A stretch of DNA of 64,000 nucleotides from Nocardia sp. MH4. Lineage in GTDB: Bacteria; Actinomycetota; Actinomycetes; Mycobacteriales; Mycobacteriaceae. Shown in pieces: positions 23,586 to 35,700 of this stretch. The stretch lies in contig NZ_LPNR01000135.1 in assembly GCF_019266065.1 (NCBI RefSeq), positions 16,131 to 80,130 on the forward strand, given 5' to 3'. The number at the start of each line of letters is the position of its first letter. Positions within the stretch are counted from its first letter, which is position 1. Both the position numbers and the translations under genes were made by a program. The notes beneath the pieces are model-generated. The model searched no databases. It was not told the DNA's origin and saw only the letters and a program-made list of their open reading frames with translations.

Positions 23586-24758
23586 GTGCGCCGGTTCAGC
23601 TTGTGGCTTCGCGGCCGACCCATCGTCGCCGACTCCGTCCTCGCGCTGTTTCTCATGGTGCTCGACGCGCTCGGCGTCGGCGACGAGCACCACAAGGTCG
23701 CCTACCTGGTCTTTTCGCTGATCCTGCCGTTGCCGCTGATCCTGCGCCGGGTCTATCCGCGGGCGATGGCGGCGGTGATGTTCGTGCTCTCGGTGCTGTG
23801 CACCCTGGTCGGATATCTGACGGGCGACGACACCTCCGGACACGTCGCGCTGATCGGGCTCGGCGTGCTGCTCTACACCCTCGTCGCCTATGTCGGCAGG
23901 CGGGACGGGCTCATCTACCTCGGCTGCCTCGCGACCGACCTGGCCCTGTCGGTCCTGGTCCTGCGCGAGCCCAAGGGCGGCGATCTGGCGCTCGTCGGTG
24001 TGATCTACGCGCTGTGCTGGACGCTGGCCGAGTTCAACGGCGCCCGCCACGCCTACGACGCCGAGGTCGCGGCCCGGCTCGCCGTCGCCGACTACGACAA
24101 GGAACGCCGCGCCCACGAGGCCGTGGCCGCCGAACGCACCCGCATCGCCCGGGAACTGCACGACGTGGTCGCGCACGCGGTGAGCGTCATCATCGTGCAG
24201 GCCGACGGCGCGAAGTACGCCCTGCGCCACGACCCCGACACCGCCGAACGCGCGCTCGCGACCATCGCGGGCACCGGCCGCGACGCGCTGCGCGAACTGC
24301 GCCGCACCGTGGCACTGCTGCGCACCGAGCACGCGCCGGAACTGCTGCCCCAGCACGGCAGCGCGGGCATCGCGAAACTGGCCGAGCTGATGCGCGACGC
24401 CGGTCTGGCCGTCGATCTCGAACTGACCGGCGAACTCGACGACATCACCCCCGAGGTCAGCCTGGGCGTGCACCGCATCGTCCAGGAATCGCTCACCAAC
24501 ACCCTGCGCCACGCCGGGGCGAGCCCGAAGGCGACCGTGCGGGTGCAGCGCCGCGAGGACGACATCCTGGTCGAGGTGACCGACAGCGGCGGCCTGCCCG
24601 TGCACGCGCCGTCCACCGAGATCCCGGGCGGGGGCATGGGCCTGGTCGGCATGCGCGAACGGGTCGCGGTGCTCGGCGGCACCCTGTCCGCGGGCCGGAC
24701 CGCCGACGGTCGCTGGCGGGTCCTCGCCACCCTCCCGCTGCGCGCCGAAGGCGACTGA
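23586..24758 (+). CDS. Sensor histidine kinase, NarL/DesK type
   Basis: This 390-residue protein has four to six membrane helices in residues 15-150. A HisKA_3 dimerisation domain follows, with the phosphoacceptor H192 in ERTRIARELHDVVAHAVS, then an HATPase domain with N-box HRIVQESLTNTLRHAGA, D-box DSGG and G-box GGGMGLVGMRERV. Such kinases sense membrane or small-molecule signals and phosphorylate a LuxR-type regulator. It starts at GTG 23586 and the response regulator gene begins 21 bases after its stop, so the two form a standard pair. Confidence 0.92.
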   Translation: MRRFSLWLRGRPIVADSVLALFLMVLDALGVGDEHHKVAYLVFSLILPLPLILRRVYPRAMAAVMFVLSVLCTLVGYLTGDDTSGHVALIGLGVLLYTLVAYVGRRDGLIYLGCLATDLALSVLVLREPKGGDLALVGVIYALCWTLAEFNGARHAYDAEVAARLAVADYDKERRAHEAVAAERTRIARELHDVVAHAVSVIIVQADGAKYALRHDPDTAERALATIAGTGRDALRELRRTVALLRTEHAPELLPQHGSAGIAKLAELMRDAGLAVDLELTGELDDITPEVSLGVHRIVQESLTNTLRHAGASPKATVRVQRREDDILVEVTDSGGLPVHAPSTEIPGGGMGLVGMRERVAVLGGTLSAGRTADGRWRVLATLPLRAEGD

Positions 24759-24779
24759 TCCGCCCGCTATGGTTGGGAA

Positions 24780-25439
<660 letters not shown>

Positions 25440-25502
25440 GGCGGCCGGGAGAAAAATCGGACGCTCGTGCGTTGAGGGGGTAGATCGTCCGAAAGGATCG
25501 CC

Positions 25503-25997
25503 ATGACCGCCGTGCTGTTCGTGCTCTACCTCGTCGTCGAGATCGCCGCGTTCGTCGGCCTGGCCCAGCTGATCGGCGCCGGCTGGGCTCTGCTGGCGCT
25601 GATCGCGGTGTCCGGTGTCGGCTTGCTGCTGCTGGGCGCCCAGGGCAGGCGCGTGTTCGACCGGTTCCGCCGGGCCGCGCGCGGCGAGGTCACCGCCGAG
25701 AGCGCGGTCGCGGACGGGCTGCTGGTGGCCACCGGCTCGGTGCTGCTGTTCGTGCCCGGCCTGGTCACCGGACTCGTCGGCCTGCTCGCGCTGTTCCCGC
25801 CGACCAGGGCGCTGATCCGGCCGGTGCTGGAGAAGCTCGGGACGCGGCGCTTCGGTCCGCTGCCGTCGTTCGCGCCGTCGCCGTATCGCGGAATGGTGGT
25901 CGATGCCGACAGCGGCGATGTGGTCGACGGGGTCGTCGTCGGGCAGTGGTACGACGACGGGCACTCCGCCGGGCCGCGCGCGCTCGGGTCCGCCTGA
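25503..25997 (+). CDS. FxsA family membrane protein
   Basis: This 164-residue protein matches FxsA: two to four hydrophobic helices in residues 1-110 (FVLYLVVEIAAFVGLAQLIG, LLALIAVSGVGLLLLG, VLLFVPGLVTGLVGLLALFP) separated by a basic loop (GRRVFDRFRRAARGEV), then a polar C-terminus. FxsA relieves phage exclusion by the F plasmid PifA when overproduced in E. coli; its normal role is unknown. Its presence near lnt and rbpA resembles the region around Rv2053c in M. tuberculosis. Confidence 0.88.
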   Translation: MTAVLFVLYLVVEIAAFVGLAQLIGAGWALLALIAVSGVGLLLLGAQGRRVFDRFRRAARGEVTAESAVADGLLVATGSVLLFVPGLVTGLVGLLALFPPTRALIRPVLEKLGTRRFGPLPSFAPSPYRGMVVDADSGDVVDGVVVGQWYDDGHSAGPRALGSA

Positions 25998-26041
25998 GCC
26001 GAGTATTCCCGCCCGGCCTGGGAAGGGTCTACAGTGTGCCG

Positions 26042-26245
26042 ATGGCCACCGAGCAGATCACCGTCACGGTGAGCGCGGAACTGGCCGACGCGGTGCGTAG
26101 GGTGAGTGCCGCTGCCGGACAGTCCATGTCGGATTTCACGGTCGCCGCGTGGCGACTCGAACTCATCGCCGTCGAAGCGGGCGGACACACTCCAGCGGGG
26201 CTGTGCGACGCCGACGTCCGCGCGGTCCTGTCCCTGCCGACCTGA
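26042..26245 (+). CDS. Orphan ribbon-helix-helix-like small protein
   Basis: This 67-residue protein starts at ATG 26042. Its first 45 residues (ITVTVSAELADAVRRVSAAA, then QSMSDFTVAAWRLELIAVE) have the strand-helix-helix pattern of Arc/MetJ or antitoxin-like RHH proteins. No toxin gene follows: the next gene is a 530-residue amidohydrolase. It may be a stand-alone DNA-binding protein or an antitoxin relic. The fold call is from pattern only. Confidence 0.6.
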   Translation: MATEQITVTVSAELADAVRRVSAAAGQSMSDFTVAAWRLELIAVEAGGHTPAGLCDADVRAVLSLPT

Positions 26246-26275
26246 CGATTCGCCGATACGGCAGACTGGGACACC

Positions 26276-27868
26276 GTGAGTACCCAGTTGCTGATCGGCG
26301 GTCGTTTCTACAGTTCCAGCTCCCCGGACGCGACCGCGATGGCGGTCACCGACGGCACCGTGGTGTGGCTGGGGGCCGAAGCGCCCGGCCGGGCGATGCA
26401 CCCCGACGCGGAGATCGTCGAGCTCGACGGCGCCTTCGTCGCGCCAGCGTTCGTCGACCCGCACGTGCACGTCACCGCGCTGGGCCTGCAGCTGGCCGGA
26501 CTCGACGTCAGCGGCACCGCGTCGCTGGGCGAGTTGCTCGCCGCGCTGCGCGCGTACGCGATCGCCCAGCCCGACGGCGTGATCATCGGCGAGGGCTGGG
26601 ACGACACCGCCTGGCCCGAACAGCGCCCGCCCACGGTCGCCGAACTCGACGAGGCCGCGGGCGCGGGCAGGCTCGTGTACCTGGCCCGGGTCGACGCGCA
26701 CTCGGCCGTGGCCTCCTCGGCGCTGCTCGACGCGGCGGGCGATCTCGGCGACGGCTACCGTCGCGGCGAGCCGGTGCGCGCCGACGCCCACCATCGGGTG
26801 CGCGCGGTCGCCCTCGCGGAACTCGGTCGCGCGCACCGTGATCGGGCTCGCACCGCCGCCCTCGACGCCGCCGCCGCGCACGGCATCGTCGCCGTGCACG
26901 AATGCGCGGGCCCGGACATCTCGGGCCGCGAGGACGTGCGCGAGCTGCTGGCCTTCGAGCACGGTGTCGAGGTGCGCGCGTACTGGGGCGAGGCGGTGCG
27001 TGACGCGGCGCAGGCTCGCGCCCTGATCGACGAACTGGGGGTCGCCGCGCTCGGCGGCGATCTGTTCGTGGACGGTTCGCTGGGCTCGCACACCGCGCTG
27101 CTGCGGGAGCACTACGCCGACGCGACCGGGTGCGGCAAGAACTTCCTCGACGCCGAGACGATCACCGCGCACATCCGCGCCTGCACCGAGGCCGGTGTGC
27201 AGGCGGGCTTCCATGCCATCGGTGACGCCGCGATGGATCTCGTGGTCGCCGGATTCGCCACGGTCGCCGCCGAACTCGGCGGACCGGCGCTCGCCGCGCG
27301 CGGACACCGGGTCGAACACGCCGAGATGACCGACGCCGCGGCGATCGAGCAGCTGGCGGCACTGGGCGTGATCCTGTCCGTGCAGCCGGGTTTCGACGCC
27401 GCGTGGGGCGGACCGGACGGGATGTACGCCACCCGGCTGGGTGCCGAGCGTGCCGCGACGCTGAACCCCTTCGCGGCGATGGCCGCGGCGGGCATCTCCC
27501 TGGCGATCGGCTCGGACGCGCCGGTCACGACGCTGAATCCGTGGGAGCAGGTGCGCGCGGCGGTCCATCACCGCACGCCCGGCCACGGGCTGTCCCCGCG
27601 CGCCGCGTTCGCGGCCGCCACCCGGGGCGCCTGGCGGGCGGGTGGGGTGCGTGACGGTGTCGCGGGCACCCTGGTGCCCGGCGCCCCGGCCTCCTACGCC
27701 GTGTGGGACGCGGGCGATCTCGTCGTCGCGGCGGCCGCCGACACGGTGCAACGCTGGTCGACCGACCCGCGGTCGCGCGTGCCCGGTCTGCCGCGGCTCG
27801 ATCCCGGTGCCGACCTGCCGACCTGCCTGCGCACGGTGCACAACGGCGCCACCATCTACCGCGCCTGA
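26276..27868 (+). CDS. Amidohydrolase family protein (YtcJ-like)
   Basis: This 530-residue protein is a metal-dependent amidohydrolase of the YtcJ/NfdA group. The metal motif H-x-H is seen in FVDPHVHVTALG, further metal or active-site residues in DGSLGSHTALL, GFHAIGDAAMDLV and HRVEHAEMTD, and the C-terminal SDAPVTTLNPW. Members hydrolyse amide or formamide bonds on unknown small molecules. The GTG start at 26276 gives the usual N-terminus LLIGGRFYSS. The lnt gene starts 40 bases downstream. Mycobacterial Rv2052c, which lies between ppm1 and fxsA, occupies a similar position, but I have not compared the sequences. Confidence 0.85.
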   Translation: MSTQLLIGGRFYSSSSPDATAMAVTDGTVVWLGAEAPGRAMHPDAEIVELDGAFVAPAFVDPHVHVTALGLQLAGLDVSGTASLGELLAALRAYAIAQPDGVIIGEGWDDTAWPEQRPPTVAELDEAAGAGRLVYLARVDAHSAVASSALLDAAGDLGDGYRRGEPVRADAHHRVRAVALAELGRAHRDRARTAALDAAAAHGIVAVHECAGPDISGREDVRELLAFEHGVEVRAYWGEAVRDAAQARALIDELGVAALGGDLFVDGSLGSHTALLREHYADATGCGKNFLDAETITAHIRACTEAGVQAGFHAIGDAAMDLVVAGFATVAAELGGPALAARGHRVEHAEMTDAAAIEQLAALGVILSVQPGFDAAWGGPDGMYATRLGAERAATLNPFAAMAAAGISLAIGSDAPVTTLNPWEQVRAAVHHRTPGHGLSPRAAFAAATRGAWRAGGVRDGVAGTLVPGAPASYAVWDAGDLVVAAAADTVQRWSTDPRSRVPGLPRLDPGADLPTCLRTVHNGATIYRA

Positions 27869-27908
27869 CCACGACCGCACCGGCACACCAATCACGGAGC
27901 AGGACACC

Positions 27909-29591
27909 ATGATCCACCCCGCCACCGAACCAGGGCCCGACGCCACGACCGCCGACGCGGCCGGGTCGGGCCCGACCGACCCCGCGACCCCGGGCAGTGC
28001 GGCGGGCGGTGACCGGTTCGGTGTCCTGGCTCGCATGGCGACGGCCGTCGCGGGTGGTCTGCTGCTGTTCGGCAGCTTTCCGCCCCGGCCGTGGTGGTTC
28101 CTCGCGCCGATCGCGCTGGCGCTGCTCACCGTCGCGGTCCGGGGACCGGGCACGCTGCGGGGTGGATTCGGCTACGGCTTCCTCGGCGGGTTCGCCTTCT
28201 TCGTCCCGCTGCTGCCGTGGACCGGCATCTACGTCGGGCCGGTGCCGTGGCTGGCCTTGTCGACCGCGTGCGCGGTGTTCATCGGCCTGTGGGGCGTGCT
28301 CGCCCGGTGGCTGAGCGGGCTGCCCGGCTGGCCGGTCTGGCTCGCGCTCGCCTGGACGGCCACCGAATGGGCGAGGTCGAGTTTCCCCTTCGGTGGATTC
28401 CCGTGGGGGCGTGTCGCTTTCGGGCAGGCCGACGGCTGGTACCTCCCCCTGGCCGCCTACGGCGGCGCGCCGCTGATCGGGTTCGCCGTCGCGCTGACCG
28501 GCACCGGCCTGGCCGCGCTGGCGCTGCGCGTGCTCGCCTGGGCGCGCACGCCGGCGCCGCGGGCGATCGGCCGGGGCACGCGGATCGGATTTGCCACCGC
28601 CGCCGTCACTGTGGCTATCATGCCCCTCGCCGGAGTGATCCTCCGGCCGACGCTGCCCGCCCCGGACGACGGCCACCGGACGATCACGGTCGCCGCGATC
28701 CAGGGCAGCGTGCCGCGGTTGGGCCTGGAGTTCAACGCCCAGCGGCGGGCCGTGCTGGACAACCACGTCCGGCGCACCGAGGAGCTCGCCGACGCCGTCG
28801 ACCGCGGGCAGTCACCCCGGCCGGACGTCGTGATCTGGCCGGAGAACTCCTCCGATATCGATCCACTGCGCAACGCCGACGCCGCCGCGGAGATCAGCGA
28901 GGCCTCCCAGCGGATCGGCGCGCCGATCCTGGTCGGCGCAGTCCTGGTGAACGGTGACCGTACGACCACCAACTCGGTCATGGTGTGGAACGGCGCGGCC
29001 GGGCCCGCCGATCGGCACGACAAGAAAATCATCCAGCCGTTCGGCGAATACCTGCCGATGCGCGGTTTCTTCCGATTGTTCTCGTCCTATGCCGACCAGG
29101 CCGGATATTTCGTGCCCGGCGATGGTGACGGAACGGTCACGGCGGCGGGGGTGCGGATCGGGGTTGCCACCTGTTATGAGGTGGCGTTCGATCGGGCATT
29201 CCGGGAATCGATGGCCGCGGGCGCCGAACTGCTGACCGTGCCGACCAACAACGCGACCTTCGGCCGCAGCGAGATGACCTACCAGCAGATGGCCATGTCG
29301 CGGGTGCGGGCGGTCGAGCACGGCCGCGCTCTGGTCATCGCAGCAACCACCGGGGTCAGTGCGATCATCACCGCGAACGGCGAGATCGCACAACAGTCCG
29401 AGCAAGTCGTGCCCGCCGCGCTGGTCGCCCAGCTACCATTGCGCGACACGACGACGATCGCGACGCGGATCGGCGCGGCGCCAGAAGCGACGTCCGTTAT
29501 TCTGACCGCGATCGGCGTGGCGCTGGTGTTTTTCCGGCGTAGGCGAGCGAATCAGGCGCAGGTTTCGCGAAGCTCGCAGAATTCCGAATAA
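27909..29591 (+). CDS. lnt: Apolipoprotein N-acyltransferase
   Basis: This 560-residue protein adds the third acyl chain to lipoproteins at the membrane. The N-terminal part holds about six helices (from residue 42), with the family motif FPFGGFPWGR. The carbon-nitrogen-hydrolase domain follows with its catalytic triad: E in VIWPENSS (about 310), K in RHDKKIIQPFGEY (about 370) and C in GVATCYEVAF (about 420). A final helix lies near the C-terminus. ATG 27909 gives a proline/alanine-rich cytoplasmic start as in other actinobacteria. In M. tuberculosis the Lnt domain is fused to a dolichyl-phosphate-mannose synthase (Ppm1). Here no such domain or gene follows, and the next gene is the NRPS. Confidence 0.93.
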   Translation: MIHPATEPGPDATTADAAGSGPTDPATPGSAAGGDRFGVLARMATAVAGGLLLFGSFPPRPWWFLAPIALALLTVAVRGPGTLRGGFGYGFLGGFAFFVPLLPWTGIYVGPVPWLALSTACAVFIGLWGVLARWLSGLPGWPVWLALAWTATEWARSSFPFGGFPWGRVAFGQADGWYLPLAAYGGAPLIGFAVALTGTGLAALALRVLAWARTPAPRAIGRGTRIGFATAAVTVAIMPLAGVILRPTLPAPDDGHRTITVAAIQGSVPRLGLEFNAQRRAVLDNHVRRTEELADAVDRGQSPRPDVVIWPENSSDIDPLRNADAAAEISEASQRIGAPILVGAVLVNGDRTTTNSVMVWNGAAGPADRHDKKIIQPFGEYLPMRGFFRLFSSYADQAGYFVPGDGDGTVTAAGVRIGVATCYEVAFDRAFRESMAAGAELLTVPTNNATFGRSEMTYQQMAMSRVRAVEHGRALVIAATTGVSAIITANGEIAQQSEQVVPAALVAQLPLRDTTTIATRIGAAPEATSVILTAIGVALVFFRRRRANQAQVSRSSQNSE

Positions 29592-29794
29592 GCGGTTTGT
29601 TTCAACCCGGGGGAAGCGGCCGAAAGTAGCTGCTACAGGGGTGTATTCCACAGAGCTCGAAACAAATCCACATCGGTAGCCATCCGGCTGCCGGAGTACT
29701 CCGAATCTATGGGCGTGGATAGCCACGCCCAGGGCCGTCGTGTGCCCGGGCGCTGCTCGGGGAGTTGTGACACAAAGGCAGAACGGAGTGCTTG
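29592..29794 (+). promoter_or_regulatory. Leader region of the NRPS operon
   Basis: The 203 bases between lnt and the NRPS hold no gene. They contain a spaced inverted repeat, TTTGTTTC (29596-29603) with GAAACAAA (29659-29666), the palindrome GTAGC-T-GCTAC (29626-29636) and the hairpin noted separately. The region is less GC-rich than its flanks and is the only place in the window for an NRPS promoter. No -10/-35 pair is called. Confidence 0.5.
29711..29730. other. Perfect 8-bp hairpin in the NRPS leader
   Basis: GGGCGTGG (29711-29718) pairs with CCACGCCC (29723-29730) around ATAG. It lies 120 bases after lnt and 64 bases before the NRPS start. It could be an lnt terminator without a U-tract, an operator or a leader hairpin. 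Confidence 0.45.
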
Positions 29795-32700
29795 ATGAGT
29801 TCATTGGCCACCGACCGCGTCAGCTCATGCCTCACCGACGACGATCCGGGCCAACCGTTCGCTCTCTCGCCCGGTCAGACGGCCCTGTGGTACGCGCAAC
29901 GGATCCGGCCCGATATTCCCCTCACGATCGCTCATTACGTCGAACTGCACGGTGACCTGGACGTCGGCCGGTTGCTGTACGCGGTCGAACGCTACGGCGC
30001 CGAATCCCAGGTGGGACACGTGCGCCTACTCGAGATCGACGGCGTGCCACATCAGCGGGTCGACCTGGCGTGGCGGCCGGGCTGGGCCCGGATCGACCTG
30101 CGCGGCGAGCCCGACCCGCGCGCCGCGGCGCTGCGCTGGATGAACGACCACGCCAGCACCCCCATCGATATGGAGCGCGAGCCGCTCACCATCAATGTCG
30201 TGTTGCGGATCGGTGACCAGGACTGGTTCTGGTACGAACGCGGACACCACATCGTTATCGACGGTTACGGTGCGATGAACGCGCTGACTCGCACGGCCGA
30301 GATCTACACCGCCATCGGCGAGCAGCGCGAACCGTCGGTCTCGCGCGCCGCCGCGCTGGTCGACCTCTACGCCGACGAGTCCCGCTACCGCGAGTCCAGC
30401 CGCTGCCGCGCCGATCGCGAGTACTGGACCGAACAGCTCGCCGGTGTGGGCGAGCCGATGACGCTGTCGTCGGTGACCGTCACCGGCGACACCCACGATC
30501 CGGGTCGGCATCGCGCCACCGCGGTCCTCGATCCCGATCTCGACACCCTGCTCACCGAGGCGATCGCCACGCACGGCTCGGCCAACTCCGCGCTCATCGT
30601 CGCGGCGCTGGCCGCCTACGTGCGGTCGGTGACCGGTGACTCCGATGTCGTTCTGAGCCTTCCGGTCTCGGCCCGCACCACCGTCGCGCTGCGCCGTTCG
30701 GCGGGTGTGGTGTCGAACGTGGTGCCGCTGCGGGTGCGCTTCGACGAGCACACCACCGTGGCCGACGTCGTGCGCCAGACCGAGCTGCAGATCACCGGCG
30801 CGCTGCGGCACCAGCGCTACCGTTCCGACGACATCCGCCGCGACTGCGGCTACTCGCGCGACGCGCGTGGCTTCTTCGGCCCGATGGTCAACATCATGCT
30901 GTTCCACGACGAGCTGAAGTTCGGCGACATCGCCGGCCAGCTGCACGTGCTCGCGACCGGCCCCGTCGAAGACCTCTCGATCAACATCTACAACGGCGAC
31001 GGCGGCCGCATCCAGCTCGACTTCGAAGCCAATCCCAAGCTCTACGGTGAGGCCGAGGTCGCCGCCCACCACGGGCGCTACCTGGATTTCCTCGCCCGCT
31101 TCCTGGCCGCCGAGCCCACCACCCCCACCCGCGCGCTGACCGCGATCACCACCGCGGAGCAGGCGCGGGTCCTGCGTGAGTGGAACGCCACCGAGATGCC
31201 GGTGCCGACCGCCACGCTGGTGTCGCTGTTCACCGACCAGGCGCGGCGCAGCCCGCATGCCGTCGCGCTCGAATTCGGCGACCGCGCAATCGGTTACGCC
31301 GAACTCGCCGATCGGGTGAACCAGCTGGCGCGCGAGCTCATCGCGCGGGGTGCCGGCCCGGAGACGACGGTCGGGCTGTGCCTGCACCGCAGTATCGAGA
31401 TGGTCATCGGCATGTACGCGGTCCTCGCCACCGGCGCCGCCTACCTGCCGCTGGACCCGGAACACCCCGCCGACCGCATCGAATCCGTGGTGGCGCAGGC
31501 GCGGCCGGTGTGCGTGCTCACCGCGGCCCGCGACCTGGTGCGCCTGCCCGAGGGCGTGGCGCGGGTGGATCTGGACACCCTCGACGTCACCGGGCACGAC
31601 GTCGCGCCGATCACCGACGCCGATCGGCGCGCGCCACTGCGCCCCGAGCACCTCGCCTACGTCATCTTCACCTCCGGCTCGACCGGCAAGCCCAAGGGCG
31701 TCGGCGTCACGCACGCGTCGATCGTCAACCGGCTGCGCTGGATGCAGGCCGAGTACCCGCTCGACCACACCGACGCCGTCCTGCAGAAGACGCCCGCCAC
31801 CTTCGACGTATCGGTATGGGAGTTCTTCTGGCCGTTGCAGGTCGGCGCGCGCCTGGTCGTCGCCGCGCCCGACGGACATCGGGACCCGGCCTACCTCGCC
31901 CGCATCATCACCGAGAAATCCATCACCACGGCGCATTTCGTGCCGTCGATGCTGTCGCTGTTCGTCACCGACCCGCGGGTGGCAGGCGGGGCAGGGCTGC
32001 GCCGGGTGTTCTGCAGTGGGGAGGCGTTGCCGGGAGCCACCGTCGCCGACTTCCACACCGCGCTGCACGGCCCGACCGGTGGTCCGGAGCTGCACAACCT
32101 GTACGGGCCCACCGAGGCGGCCGTCGACGTCACCTATTGGCCGTGCCCGGCCGAGGCGACCACGGTGCCGATCGGCTCGCCGGTGTGGAACACCCAGACC
32201 TACGTGCTCGACCCGCAGCTGCGCCCGGTCCCGCCCGGGGTCGTCGGCGAGCTCTACCTGGCGGGCACGCAGCTGGCGCGCGGATACCTCGGCCGTCCCG
32301 ATCTGACCGCCGACCGATTCGTCGCCAATCCGTTCACTCCCGGTGCGCGCATGTACCGCACCGGTGACCTGGCGCGCTGGCAGCTCGACCGGCCGATCCT
32401 GGAATACCTGGGGCGCACCGACTTCCAGGTCAAGATCCGCGGTCTGCGCATCGAACTCGGTGAGATCGAATCCGCGCTGCTCGCTCAGGACCACATCGCC
32501 CGCGCGGTCTGTGTAGCACGCGCGGGGCGCACCGGTGACGACGAACTCGTCGCCTACGTGGTGGCCACGCCGGGCAGCGCGGCCCCCGAGCCCGCCGTCC
32601 TGCTGTCGGGACTGCGACGCGGTCTGCCGTCCTACATGGTGCCCTCGGCACTGGTCGTACTCGACGAACTGCCGTTGAGCGCCAACGGCAAGGTCGATCG

Positions 32701-35700
32701 CAAGGCGCTGCCGGAGCCGACCGTGGGCGTGCGGCTCACCACCGGTGCCGCCGCACCGCAGACCGAGCTGGAATGCGCGCTCGCCGAGATCTTCACCGAG
32801 GTGCTGGCCCTCGACGGCACCGCGATCGGCATCGAGGACAGCTTCTTCGACCTCGGCGGCAACTCGCTGGTCGCGGCCCGCGCGGTCGCGCGGATCAACA
32901 CCACCCTCGACGCGAACCTGACCATCCGGGACCTGTTCGAGGCGTCGACCATCGCGGCGCTGGCCGGCTACATCAGCACCCACAAGCCCGAAACCTCCAC
33001 GCCGAAGCTGGTTCCCGCGGTCCGGCCCGAACGGGTGCCGCTGTCGCTGGCCCAGCAGCGGCTGTGGATTCTCAACCGGTTCGCCGAACACGCCGCGGCC
33101 TACAACATGCCGCTCGCGCTGCGCCTGACCGGGCACCTCGACCTCGACGCCCTGCGGGCCGGCCTGCGCGACGTGCTGGACCGGCACGAGAGCCTGCGGA
33201 CCAGTTTCCCGGAGGGGCCGGACGGCGCCTACCAGCTGATCCATCCCGCGGCCGCGGTGGAACCGGACCTGGCACCGGTCGACGTCGTCGCTGCCGACCT
33301 CACCGACCTCGTCGCCGAGGCGACCGGCCGCGGCTTCGATCTGCGCACCGAGACCCCGTTGCGGGTCGCTCTGTTCCGGGTCGGCGCCGACGAGCACGTC
33401 CTGCTGGTGGTGCTGCACCACATCAGCGGCGACGGTTGGTCGATCGCGCCGCTGGCCAGGGACCTGATGTCGGCCGTGGCCGCCAGGGCGCAGGGCGCCG
33501 CGCCGCAGTGGACCCCGCTGCCGGTGCAGTACGCCGACTTCGCGCTGTGGCAGCGGGAACTGCTCGGGGACGAGACCGATCCCGAAGCGCCCCTGGGCAA
33601 GCAGCTCGGCCACTGGCGCGACGCGCTGGCGGGGCTGCCCGATCAGCTCGACCTGCCGCTGGACCGCCCGCGCCCGCTGCGGCGCGGCACCGGCGGCGAC
33701 ACGGTGGGATTCACCATCGACGCCGAAATGCGCCGGGCGGTGAGCGAACTCGCGCACAGCCACGGCGTGAGCATGTTCATGGTGCTGCACGCGGTCCTGG
33801 CGGCCCTGCTGGCCCGGATCTGCGCGGGCAACGACATCACCATCGGCACGCCCATCGCGGGCCGGTCCGATCCGGCCCTCGACGAGCTGGTCGGCATGTT
33901 CGTCAACACGCTGGTGCTGCGCACCGAGGTCGACCCGGCCGCCGGCTTCGACCGGATGCTCGACCAGGTCCGCGAGACCGACCTCGACGCCTTCGCCAAC
34001 CCCGACGTGCCGTTCGAGCGCCTCGTCGACCTCGTCAACCCGGAACGCTCCACGGCCCGGCACCCGCTGTTCCAGGTGATGCTGTCCTACGACCGCACCC
34101 CGGAACTGCGCGTCGAATTGCCCGGTGTCAGTGCCGAACTCGTGCCGCTGGAGTCCGGCGTCGCCAAGTTCGACCTGCAGCTCGAGGTGCGCGACAACCA
34201 CGACGACGGACCACTGGACGCCGAATTCGGCTTCGCCACCGACGTCTTCGATCGCGCGACGGTCGAGGCCATCGCCCGCCGGTTCACCACGCTGCTGGCC
34301 GCGGTGGTGGCCGACCCGACCCGGCCGATCGGCGATCTCGACCTGCTCGAGCGCCGCGAGATCGCGCGGCTGGTGCCCGTCGCGGGCGCACCGGCCGAGC
34401 CTGCCGGCACCCTGGCCCGGCTGCTCGGGGAGATCGCGCAGCGGCTGCCGGACGCCGTCGCCGTGCGCTACCTCGGCTTCGACACCACCTACCGCGAACT
34501 CGACGAACGCTCGAACCGGTTGGCGCGCAGCCTGATCGCGCACGGCGCCGGTCCGGAAGCGGTGGTCGCGGTCGCGCTGCCCCGCAGCCTGGAGTCGATC
34601 GTCGCCATCTGGGCGGTGGCCAAGTCCGGCGCCGCGTACGTGCCCGTCGATCCGGCCTACCCGGCCGAGCGGATCGCACACATGATCGGCGACTCCGGCG
34701 CCGCGCTCGGGCTCACCCTGCCCGAACACCTCGCCGCGCTGCCCACCACCACGGGCAAGCACCGCAAGGCGCCGGAGTGGCTGGTGTTCGGCACCGCCGA
34801 ATTCGAGGCGGACTGCGCGAGCCGTTCGGCCACCCCGCTCACCGACACCGACCGCAGTCACCCGATGCGTGCCGGTCAGCCCGCGTACCTGATCTACACC
34901 TCCGGGTCGACGGGCACGCCCAAAGCCGTGGTCGTCACCCATGCCGGCATCGCCTCGCTCGCCAGCGAGCAGACGCAGCTGTTCAAGGTGACCGACGCGG
35001 CGCGGACCATGCATTTCTCCTCGCCCAGCTTCGACGCCTCGGTGCTCGAGCTGCTGCTCGGCTTCGCGGCGGGGGCGACCGTCGTCGTCGCGCCCGCCGA
35101 TCTGTACGGCGGCGTGGAACTGGCGAACTTCCTGCGCTCGGAGCGGATCACCCACGCGTTCATCACTCCGGCCGCGCTGGCCACGGTGCCCGCCGGCGAC
35201 TTCCCGGACCTGGGCACGGTCATCGTCGGTGGTGAGGCCTGCTCGGACGAGCTGGTGCAGCGGTGGGCGACGAACTACCGGATGCACAACATGTACGGGC
35301 CGTCGGAGGCGACCGTCGCGGTCACCGCGAGCGCGGCCATGGTGGCGGGGGAGCCGGTGCCGTTGGGCGCGCCGGTGCGTGGCATGCGGCTGTTCGTGCT
35401 CGACGGCCGCCTGCGCCCGGTGCCGCCGGGGACCCCGGGTGAGCTCTACGTGTCCGGTCCCGGTGTCGCCCGCGGCTATCTCGGCAAGCTCGCGCTCACC
35501 GCGCAGCGATTCGTCGCCAACCCGCACGGGCGCGTCGGCGAACGCATGTACCGCACCGGCGATCTCGTCGTCTCCGACGCCGTGGGCCGATTGCGCTTCC
35601 TCGGTCGCGCCGACGACCAGATCAAGATCCGCGGCTTCCGGATCGAACTGCGCGAGATCGACCACGTCCTGCGCGAACACCCGGGCGTGCGCTCGGCGCT

